Assembly (NCBI RefSeq): GCF_000734895.2
Contig: NZ_CP011382.1
Coordinates: forward strand, 1,156,700-1,220,699
Source of the DNA: Calothrix sp. 336/3
Lineage (GTDB): Bacteria; Cyanobacteriota; Cyanobacteriia; Cyanobacteriales; Nostocaceae
Direction of reading: 5' to 3'
Length of the DNA: 64,000 nucleotides
A program made the position numbers and the translations under genes. Position 1 is the first letter of the stretch. The number at the start of each line of letters is the position of its first letter. The notes under the pieces are model-generated. The model saw only the letters and a list, made by a program, of their open reading frames with translations, was not told the DNA's origin and ran no database searches. This document shows positions 38,727 through 47,100 of this stretch, in pieces.

Positions 38727-40957
38727 GGTTGTACCTCAATATTTTCTAGTTTGAGAAAATGCACGTTTCCCGAACCGTCACCTGCGATTATTTTGCCATT
38801 GTCGGGAGCAATGGCACAGCAACGTATACCACCTTCCCCTGTAAATGCGACAATTTCCTTCCCTGTGGATAATTCCCAGATTTTGACTGTATTGTCACGG
38901 GAACCAGAAACCAGATATTGACCATCGCTGCTGAGAGCTACTGCATAAACCGAATCACTATGACTAGTCAGGGTGTGAATTTCCTTCCCTGTGGATAATT
39001 TCCAGATTTTGATTGTAGTGTCACCGGAACCAGAAACCAGATATCTCCCATCGCTGCTGAGAGCGATCGCACGAACCGAATCACTATGACCAGTCAGGGT
39101 GTGAATTTCTTTCCCTGTGGATAATTCCCAGATTTTAACTGTTTTGTCCCCAGAACCAGAAACCAGATGTTGACCATCGCTGCTGAGAGCTACTGCATAA
39201 ACCCAATCACTATGACCTGTGAGGGTGCGAATTTTCTTCCCTGTGGAGAATTCCCAGATTTTGACTGTATTGTCACGGGAAGCAGAAACCAGATATCTCC
39301 CATCGCTGCTGAGAGCTACTGCATAAACCGAACTACTATGACCTGTGAGGGTGCGAATTTTCTTCCCTGTGGAGAATTCCCAGATTTTAACTGTTTTGTC
39401 CCAAGAACCAGAAACCAGATATTGACCATTGCTGCTGAGAGCGATCGCACGAACCGAATCACTATGACCAGTCAGGGTGCGAATTTTCTTCCCGCTTGCA
39501 AATTCCCAGATTTTGATTGTAGTGTCACCGGAACCAGAAACCAGATATTGACTATCACTGCTGAGAGCGTTCGCATAAACCGAACTACTATGACCAGTCA
39601 GGGCGCAAATTTTCTTCCCGCTTGCAAATTCCCAGATTTTGACTGTATTGTCACGGGAACCAGAAACCAGATATTGACCATCGCTGCTGAGGGCTACTGT
39701 ATCAACCCAACCACTATGACCAGTCAGGGTGCGAATTTCCTTCCCTGTGGATAATTTCCAGATTTTGACTGTATTGTCACGGGAACCAGAAACCAGATAT
39801 TGACCATCGCTGCTGAGAGCGATCGCATAAACCGAACTACTATGACCAGTCAGGGTGCGAATTTCCTTCCCTGTGGATAATTTCCAGATTTTGATTGTTT
39901 TGTCACCGGAACCAGAAACTATATATTTACCATCGCTGCTGAGGGCTACTGCATAAACCGAACTACTATGACCAGTCAGGGTGCGAATTTCCTTCCCTGT
40001 GGAGAATTCCCAGATTTTGATTGTTTTGTCACCGGAACCAGAAACTATATATTTACCATCACTGTTGAGAGCGATCGTACGAACCGAATCACTATGACCA
40101 GTCAGGGTGTAAATTGCCTTCCCTGTGGAGAATTTCCAGATTTTAACTGTTTTGTCCCAAGAACCAGAAACCAGATATTGACTATCACTGCTGAGAGCGA
40201 TCGCACGAACCGAATCACTATGACCAGCTAGGGTGTGAATTTCCTTCCCTATGGATAATTCCCAGATTTTGATGGTTTTGTCCTCAGAACCAGAAACCAC
40301 GTATTTACCATCATTGCTAAGTACAATCGCGCAAACCGAACTACGATGACCAGTCAGGGTGCGAATTTCCTCCCCTGTGGACAATTCCCAGATTTTTACT
40401 GTATTGTCCCTGGAACCAGAAACCACATATTTCCCATCATTGCTGGTGGCGATCGCATTAACATAATCACTATGACCAGTCAGGGTGCGAATTAAACCGT
40501 TACCAGGAGGAGTTAAGCTAGCTGTGAGAGGACGCAGCCAGGGTATTTTGATTTGCGATATTTGTTGTAATAAGTTTTGAATTATTGCTTTTTCTTTAAA
40601 GGTTAACAAACGTCCTGTTAATTGTCCTGGGAACTGGGTTGTATCTTGGTTTAAAATGTGCGCTGACAGTCGTAATGCTTCTTTAATTAACTTTAAATCT
40701 TTGAGTGTTTCAATATTATCTGCTTCCTGGTTTTTTAGCTCATCATTCTCGACTAACTCATAATCTTCAATCAGCGCTTGTACTCCATACTTCGGATGAT
40801 TAACCTTTGCTTCAATAAAATCATAATTGGTTAATAAATCACAATATTTTTCAAATTTTTCAGGTGTCTTTGCATCAACTAAACTACGCAAATTACCGAG
40901 AAAAGCAATCCGCGTTCTCTCGTCCATCTTCGCTAGTTTTTTTGCAATCTCTCCCAT
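38723..40957 (-). CDS. WD40 repeat protein with 14 near-identical repeats
   Basis: 744 residues. Residues 1-155 are a charged helical domain without a recognised family. Residues 156-743 are exactly 14 WD40 repeats of 42 residues with the core pattern LTGHS, VxAxALSSDGxYLVSGS, DxTxKIWE and STGKE; the last is degenerate (FTGEGGIRCC). Fourteen blades allow two seven-bladed propellers. The protein has no enzyme domain of its own but is coupled by a 4-nt overlap to the NTPase gene downstream, so it probably supplies the sensor for that NTPase (inference). Repeat similarity leaves the opposite strand open over long stretches; those are not genes. Codon-level homogeneity indicates recent unit duplication or gene conversion. 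Confidence 0.93.
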   Translation of the reverse strand: MGEIAKKLAKMDERTRIAFLGNLRSLVDAKTPEKFEKYCDLLTNYDFIEAKVNHPKYGVQALIEDYELVENDELKNQEADNIETLKDLKLIKEALRLSAHILNQDTTQFPGQLTGRLLTFKEKAIIQNLLQQISQIKIPWLRPLTASLTPPGNGLIRTLTGHSDYVNAIATSNDGKYVVSGSRDNTVKIWELSTGEEIRTLTGHRSSVCAIVLSNDGKYVVSGSEDKTIKIWELSIGKEIHTLAGHSDSVRAIALSSDSQYLVSGSWDKTVKIWKFSTGKAIYTLTGHSDSVRTIALNSDGKYIVSGSGDKTIKIWEFSTGKEIRTLTGHSSSVYAVALSSDGKYIVSGSGDKTIKIWKLSTGKEIRTLTGHSSSVYAIALSSDGQYLVSGSRDNTVKIWKLSTGKEIRTLTGHSGWVDTVALSSDGQYLVSGSRDNTVKIWEFASGKKICALTGHSSSVYANALSSDSQYLVSGSGDTTIKIWEFASGKKIRTLTGHSDSVRAIALSSNGQYLVSGSWDKTVKIWEFSTGKKIRTLTGHSSSVYAVALSSDGRYLVSASRDNTVKIWEFSTGKKIRTLTGHSDWVYAVALSSDGQHLVSGSGDKTVKIWELSTGKEIHTLTGHSDSVRAIALSSDGRYLVSGSGDTTIKIWKLSTGKEIHTLTSHSDSVYAVALSSDGQYLVSGSRDNTVKIWELSTGKEIVAFTGEGGIRCCAIAPDNGKIIAGDGSGNVHFLKLENIEVQP
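38726..40492. repeat. Tandem 126-bp WD40-encoding units
   Basis: Fourteen consecutive 126-bp units, most differing at only a few positions (for example the recurring AAACCAGATATTGACCATC stretch). The unit length never changes. Such an array can gain or lose blades by unequal recombination. Confidence 0.9.
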
Positions 40958-41003
40958 ATTTTTGCCTATATTATTTATTTTTTTATATTGGAAAATATAA
41001 TCT

Positions 41004-41129
41004 TGTCATTGCGAGGAGGAACGACGAAGCAATCTAATGGACTCGTTTTTAGTGAGAGATTTTGTGATTGCCACGCTCCACTTCGTTCCGTAAGCGCTAT
41101 CGCGCACGCTAAGAGCGAACGCAATGACA
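41004..41129. repeat. 126-bp MITE-like inverted-repeat element
   Basis: The element has perfect 10-bp ends TGTCATTGCG and CGCAATGACA. Internal sub-repeats GAAGCAATC (41026-41034) and GATTG-CCACG...CTTCGTTCC (41066 on) form a second partial inverted match. It has no ORF, so it is non-autonomous. A truncated relative lies at 11193-11258. It sits between the NTPase at 41218 and the WD40 gene. Confidence 0.8.
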
Positions 41130-41217
41130 CGCTAAAAAGTTTACATAGTCCTCTATAAGAGGACTTTAGCTATTAGACCGCGATTTAAATCGCTGGCTGG
41201 CTATTGCAATTAATTCC

Positions 41218-42816
41218 CTACCGATAAACATAATCCGCAATACGTCCATTCACCTCCTCAAACAATTTCCTTTTCCCATCTAACTTTCTTTGCGCTTTGA
41301 GAAAATCCAAAAAACTAGCATGATAAACTCGATAAAACTTTTCCTCTTTCCCCATATCACCCAAACTTTGCACCTTCAAATACTCTCGCCATTCCTCTAA
41401 AACTTCCTCAACTTCGTATTCATCCTTCCCAGAAATTTCCACAATATCTCTCAAGGAAATCGGTGGTGTATTCCACTCGACAATAATATATAAAATAATT
41501 ACTTGAATTTCCTTTGGTTGTTTTTCCATCCCCATCCTCACCCAATGCTGCTGATAATAATCTTCCAAACCTTTGGGTAACTTATCCAAACTCAAATCAT
41601 TGTAATAACCACCTGCAATTCCCGGTAAAATGTAGCGCAGGTACATAAAGTTATTTTCACTTTTTGTGGCAACTTCCGTAATAAAATTATCTGGACTAAT
41701 TTGCCGTTCTTGAATCCACTTCTGTAAATTATCCCGATATTCAGAATCACTCAAAAACAAGCGAATACAAGCTTGAATATCTGCTAGATTTCTTGTTTGA
41801 TATTCTTCTGAATTTAAATCTAATTCACGTTCGGGAACTTGTAATTTTAATCGTTTTTGACTGTTATCATAGGGTCTACGAGTCAGGAAAAAATAAACAC
41901 CTTCCGGCAAATATTCGGGTAAATATAAAATATTCTCCGCTCCATCGGGTTGTTCGACTTCATCGAGAGCATCAACGATGATGATTAATTTTTTTAGTTG
42001 ATTTTGTTGATTTTGATAATTCTTTCGGTGTACTTGAATCGCTTTTTCCAATAATTCCTGTAAATTGGCATTCTCGCAATCCTGCAACCCGTATATTTGA
42101 ATCAACTGCCGACGCATACTCTTAATAAAATCATCGGGACGATTGCGACGTTCTGCCAAAATATTGAAATAGCAAGGACAATGATTGTCTGAGACATATT
42201 TTGCTGCAATACTGCTTTTTCCCATCCCCGCATCCCCAATTACGGTAAAATATCCTTTGGAATGCTCTTGTTGAAACTTGGCAAATTCCGCGAACACAAA
42301 CAAACGACCACAAAATGATTTAATCTTCTCCTCAATTAAAGATTTAAACTCATCGGGGTAGGGATATTTTTCTGGTAACTTTTTAAAATTTACATCTTTT
42401 GGTGGGCGACTACGTTCGGCTACGCTGCAAAATGTGCGATAAAATTCCTCGATTTCTTGACGAACATTGATATTATTTGCGCGGATTTCATCACCTAAAA
42501 TATGCCAATCTTGAAAATACTCGGCATCCTCATAGAAATTTCTAGGATTGTCGTTAAATGCTTGCCAAAATTTAGCTTTAATTTCCTTCTCTCGCCAAAA
42601 ATTTAAAATTGGCTCTGGTTTGATATTTCCTTGCTTATCAACTGCATACTCAACCAAAGCATGGTTGAAAACCCCTTCAAAATCGCTGGGTGGTTGAATT
42701 GAGTATAAATTTAATTTTTGTAAAATTTCAATAATAATTTTCTGCCTTGAGAGCGGAGCGATCGCCTTAGAAGCTGTAAAACCAAGAATAGTAGTAATAA
42801 CCTTTATGGGTTCCAT
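41218..42816 (-). CDS. P-loop NTPase with an uncharacterised N-terminal domain
   Basis: 532 residues. Residues 1-165 form a helical domain of unknown family (FNHALVEYAVD, FWQAFNDNPRNFYED), a likely effector-associated or adaptor domain. A NACHT/STAND-like NTPase follows with Walker A GDAGMGKS (194-201), Walker B IIIVDALDEV (Asp282, Asp285), LTRRPY and a winged-helix C-terminus (HASFLDFLK). The NTPase core is paralogous to the short NTPase at 37728 (shared LPEYLPEGVYFFLTRRP / LPRYLPQGIYFLLTRRP). Residues 130-137 (SVAERSRP) come from a short repeat (42404-42428) often found in cyanobacterial DNA. It lies upstream of the WD40 gene on the same strand, 260 bp apart, with a MITE between. Confidence 0.85.
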   Translation of the reverse strand: MEPIKVITTILGFTASKAIAPLSRQKIIIEILQKLNLYSIQPPSDFEGVFNHALVEYAVDKQGNIKPEPILNFWREKEIKAKFWQAFNDNPRNFYEDAEYFQDWHILGDEIRANNINVRQEIEEFYRTFCSVAERSRPPKDVNFKKLPEKYPYPDEFKSLIEEKIKSFCGRLFVFAEFAKFQQEHSKGYFTVIGDAGMGKSSIAAKYVSDNHCPCYFNILAERRNRPDDFIKSMRRQLIQIYGLQDCENANLQELLEKAIQVHRKNYQNQQNQLKKLIIIVDALDEVEQPDGAENILYLPEYLPEGVYFFLTRRPYDNSQKRLKLQVPERELDLNSEEYQTRNLADIQACIRLFLSDSEYRDNLQKWIQERQISPDNFITEVATKSENNFMYLRYILPGIAGGYYNDLSLDKLPKGLEDYYQQHWVRMGMEKQPKEIQVIILYIIVEWNTPPISLRDIVEISGKDEYEVEEVLEEWREYLKVQSLGDMGKEEKFYRVYHASFLDFLKAQRKLDGKRKLFEEVNGRIADYVYR

Positions 42817-42997
42817 ACTGATACTTACGGATATATATGTAGTAAGCCTTTATGATACCGATTTTCACGAACCGCGATCGCAGCAAATTCACCACAAATG
42901 AGGTACACAAAGCTTAATACTTCTGCAATCAATTACGAGCAGGTAAGAAAATCATGCTAAAAAATAAAAATCGTCAAACTGTGCATCTTTCCTGCTT

Positions 42998-43861
42998 GTG
43001 AAAACAGACAGCATCTTCTATCGTTTATTTCAAGAATTCCCCAATATCTTCTTTGAACTAATTGGCAATTCTCCAGAAATTGCGTCAAATTACCAATTCT
43101 CGTCAGTCGAACTCAAGCAAACAGCTTTCCGCATCGACGGTGTATTTCTCCCGCAAACCCCAGAACAACCAATTTATTTTGTCGAAGTTCAGTTTCAAGA
43201 GGATTCAGGAATATACTCACGCTTATTTTCTGAAATTAATTTATATCTACGACAAAATCAACCAGAAAATAACTGGCTAGCTGTAGTTATTTTCCCATCC
43301 CGCAATATTGATACCGCATCAACCAGCCATTACAGCGAATCCTTTGCTTCCGGGAGAGCGACTCGCATTTACTTAGATGAGTTAGGAGAAGGTACATCCC
43401 TGCCCATTGGCGTTGCTACGATAAAATTGATAGTAGAAAATCAAAAAAAGGCAATCCAGTCAGCCAAGGTGTTAATTGCGAGAAGCAACCAGGAAATTGA
43501 CTCCGTACCCCAACAGCAGCAATTATTACAAATTATCGAGACAATTTTGGTTTATAAATTTCCCAGAATGAACATTGAGGAGATACAAGAAATGTTTGGA
43601 CTAAGCGAGTTAAAACAAACACGAGTATACCAACAAGCCTTTGCGGAAGGTGAGGAGAAAGGGAAACAAGAAGGAAGACAAGAAGGAAGACAAGAAGGAA
43701 GACAAGAAGGCAAACAGGAAGGTATAGAAGAAGGAGAACGTAGGGGTAAATTGAAAACAGTACCCCGATTTATTGCTTTAGGTTTAACTATCGAAGAAAT
43801 TGCACGCGAGTTAGATTTAACTGTTGAGGAGGTGAGGAAAGCTGCTCAAGAATCTGAGTAA
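42998..43861 (+). CDS. DUF2887 (Rpn-like PD-(D/E)XK) protein
   Basis: 287 residues. The N-terminus KTDSIFYRLFQEFPNIFFELIG and FRIDGVFLPQ...IYFVEVQFQ match DUF2887, related to the Rpn/transposase-31 nuclease group. The D...EVQ residues (about Asp48 and Glu69) correspond to the PD-(D/E)XK metal site. A tandem (K/R)QEG repeat (about 224-243) encoded by a 12-bp unit (43667-43714) forms a charged helix, and a small C-terminal helix-turn-helix-like segment (TIEEIARELDLTVEEVRKAAQ) ends it. The family is expanded in cyanobacteria; a role in DNA recombination or plasmid/phage response is not shown. The start is GTG, as no ATG precedes the conserved N-terminus. Confidence 0.9.
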   Translation: MKTDSIFYRLFQEFPNIFFELIGNSPEIASNYQFSSVELKQTAFRIDGVFLPQTPEQPIYFVEVQFQEDSGIYSRLFSEINLYLRQNQPENNWLAVVIFPSRNIDTASTSHYSESFASGRATRIYLDELGEGTSLPIGVATIKLIVENQKKAIQSAKVLIARSNQEIDSVPQQQQLLQIIETILVYKFPRMNIEEIQEMFGLSELKQTRVYQQAFAEGEEKGKQEGRQEGRQEGRQEGKQEGIEEGERRGKLKTVPRFIALGLTIEEIARELDLTVEEVRKAAQESE

Positions 43862-44136
43862 AGGAGGAAAGATGGCGATCGCTGTTGATGGACTATACTA
43901 CTTGAGGGGGGTGACAACAGCCAATGAACTACTCCTGTAGGATATATTTTGAATACTTCGATAGGTGGAACAGTGTGCTTGTCGAACTGCTCAGTAAAAG
44001 TTTTGAATACTTAGTGAGCTTAAGTACAGATTTTGAATTCCGCGTAGCGGTACTAGCCTTGCCAGACAGGTGACAGTAAATTTTAATAGTGTGATGATGT
44101 CATCATCTGGTTCGGCTAAAGTTACGGTGAATACCC
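43862..44136. other. Intergenic region upstream of tamB with repeats
   Basis: 275 bp. Besides the 22-codon ORF it holds two direct copies of TTTTGAATACTT (43947-43958 and 44001-44012), a third partial copy at 44031, a CGCGTAGCGGTACTAG piece (44041-44056) shared with 18806-18820, and the palindrome GATGATG-T-CATCATC (44093-44107), 29 bp before the tamB ATG. A frame open from about 44039 to 44144 (ending VTVNTHD) reads like a decayed gene end and overlaps the tamB start, but lacks a start signal. Confidence 0.45.
43872..43940 (+). CDS. Possible 22-codon peptide ORF after DUF2887
   Basis: A consensus Shine-Dalgarno AAGGAGG (43861-43867) overlaps the end of the DUF2887 stop codon and lies 4 nt before an ATG that opens 22 codons (MAIAVDGLYYLRGVTTANELLL). 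The ORF includes a HIP1-like GCGATCGC and has no match that I know. It may be a real microprotein, a leader peptide, or chance. Confidence 0.25.
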   Translation: MAIAVDGLYYLRGVTTANELLL

Positions 44137-47100
44137 ATGACTAACCCTCCCAATTCTGAACGTCAGTCTCCAACTCCCAGTCAACAGCGTCTGTGGTGGT
44201 TAATTCTAGTTCGTGGTGGTCTGACCCTAAGCGGAATTATTGTTATAGGATTAGTTGGTGGTTATTTGTGGCTCCAGAATTTTATCCGTAAGGATTTAAC
44301 CCCCATTGCCAGCAAAAGTTTAACCACGACTCTCAACCGTCCCGTAAAATTGGGGAATGTCAAGGAATTCTCACTTTCTGGAGTGAAATTTGCAGCTTCT
44401 AGCATACCCGCCACACCCACGGATCCAGATAATGCAACGGTGGAAACTGTAGAAGTCACCTTCAATCCCCTACAGTTTCTCTTCACTCGCACCCTGAAAT
44501 TAGATGTGAATCTAATTAATCCCCAGGTATATCTTGCTCAGGATGCAGAGGGGAAATGGCTAAGTACTACTTTTACTCCCCCGAAAAGGGGTGGTGCATT
44601 CACCACAGACTTAGATTATTTACGGTTTCAGAATGCCAAGTTAGAGTTAGTACCGAGGAAACAGAGTACAGGGGAAAAAAATCAGAATTCTTCCCTTACC
44701 CCTTCCCTTCCCGGTGTCAAATTTACCCAAATCAACGGTACTTCCCAACTCTTAGACAAGAATAGTTTACTGAAATTTGAACTGACAGGTAAACCAGAAA
44801 GCGGTGGTAATATTGCTCTGCGGGGGGAAACTCGTCCGAGGTTAGCCAGTTATAATATTCAACAATTACGTGCCCAGGATTTAGCTGCCACTGATGTTGC
44901 ACGGTTGGTAAAATTACCCCTAACTCTCCAATCAGGTTTAATTGATGGGGATATTGCCTTGCAATGGCAACAACAGGAAACTCCCCTGATGCAAGGAAGT
45001 GTGAATCTGAAGAATGTCAAAGCACAGGTTCCCAAAATGCCCCAACCTTTTAATAATGCCCAAGGGAAGGTGAGTTTTCAAGGGAAGGATGTGCGGTTAG
45101 AGAATGTCAGCACGAGTTATGGCAAAATTCCCTTGGTGGCGAAGGGTTTAATTAATCGAGATAGTGGGTATGATTTAACAGCACGGGTAAATGCGGTCAC
45201 GGTGGCGATCGCGGTGGAAACTTTGAAGGTAAAATTACCTGTACCTGTGACTGGGGAAGCCAAAGCAGATTTAACCCTGACGGGAACGATTCAAAAACCC
45301 CTACTTGCGGGTACTGTCACCACCATTAAACCTGCCAAAATTGATAAGGTAGATTTTCAGTCAGTGGGAGCAAAGTTTGCCTATTTGACGACTGCTGGGG
45401 TGATGAATTTCTCCCAAATTCAGGGGAAACCAAGTCTTGGGGGAAGCATTACTGGTGATGGGAGATTGCAACTTGGTACAAAACCCAGTCTCGATTTTAA
45501 TTTGACAGGGAAAAACCTACCGGGGGATGCGATCGCCACCCTCTACAATACTAAGTCTGCGGTCAAATTGGGCACAGTGGCAGCCACTGCCAAAATTACG
45601 GGTAGCCCCAATCAAGTGCAAACATCTGTTGATTTCCAAGCACCAGGTGCTATCTACCCCGCAACGGGACAGGTGATAGTTAATCCTGATAAAACTGTGG
45701 CTTTCCGGAATGTTAAACTTGCCCTAGCTGGGGGTACAGTCTTGGCTGCGGGAACCTGGAATCAGCAACGTTGGCAAGCTGTGGCAAATGCGAACCAAAT
45801 TCCCATCGCTCCCTTTATTCAACCAGAACAACGGCAAAATCTTATCCTGGATGATGCTCGATTTAATGGTAATCTTGCCCTAGCTGGAACCTCTGCACCC
45901 TTCCAACTCTCTACCATCCGTCCCCAAAATGCCCAATTGCGACTAGGGGGTGGTACTGTCACCGTTGCCAGTTTGCAGTGGGGAGAGGAAAATTTTGCTA
46001 CGGAATTGATAGCTGATGGTATCCGTCTGGCTAAATTATTCAAAAACCCCCTTCCCCCATCCCTGGGCGCTCCCCTCTCTGGGAAATTCCAACTCGCAGG
46101 GAATCGGGAGAATATCAGCTTACAAACTCTTCAGGGTAGGGGTGATGCGCGGTTAGCTGTGGGCGGGGGGACAATTAATGCTAGGAATATTCAACTAGCC
46201 CAGGGCAATTATCAAGCTCAGGTAGAGGTGAATCAAGTATCTCTGCCACAATTAGCTGCCGTACCACGACAATTTGCTGGTAAGTTAAATGGGCAATTTA
46301 CTGTTGCAGGCACGGTAGACAACTTCAAACCGGAGAATATCCAAGCCACGGGGCAAGGGCGATTAAGTTTAGGTGGGGGGGTAATTAACGCCAAGAATAT
46401 TCAACTAAGTAATGGTAATTATCGTGCCCAGGTGCAAGGGAATAACTTACCCTTACAACGGTTTAACTCCCCAATTCCCGGACTCCTGGGGGGAAATTTC
46501 CTCGTCGCTGGTTCCGTAAATTCCCTGAAACCAGAGAGTATTAAAGCTACAGGTAACGCCCAGGTGAATATTGCCGGGGGTACTGTCACAGCCAAGAATA
46601 TTCAACTTGCAAATGGTCGTTATCAAGCAGTTGTCACGGCTGCGAATATCGCCTTGAACCGCTTTTCACCCCAGTTACGGGGTTTATTTGCTGGGAATTT
46701 TCAGGTATTCGGGAATACCAAGTCTTTTTCCCTAGGAAATATCCAAGGGCAAGGAGAGATGGCGTTTTCCCAGGGTTTACCAGGAATTGCCCGCCCCTTA
46801 ACGGCTGTTGCGGCTTGGAATGGTTCCAAGTTGACGGTAGCAAACGCAACAGCACCCGGTTTGAATGCTCGGGGTGAAATACTGGTGAGTACTAGGAAAT
46901 CAGTACCAGAAATTACCCAGTTAAATTTAGATGTGCAAGCCCAGGATTATAATTTACAGGAATTACCTGTGCAGTTACCCCAGGCGATCGCCTTGACAGG
47001 AAGTGCGGATTTTGACGGCAAGATTACCGGAAAATTACCGAAGCCGAATATCTTGGGGCAGGTGGCATTACGTAATTTAGTTGTGAATAAGTTATCCGTG

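Noticed and set aside
39167..39754. 195-codon open frame on the plus strand across the WD40 array
   Set aside because: It mirrors the 126-bp WD40 units on the opposite strand and repeats itself with the same period; the minus-strand reading gives perfect WD40 repeats.
39968..40231. 87-codon open frame opposite the WD40 gene
   Set aside because: Same cause as the longer antisense frame: repeat-unit composition.
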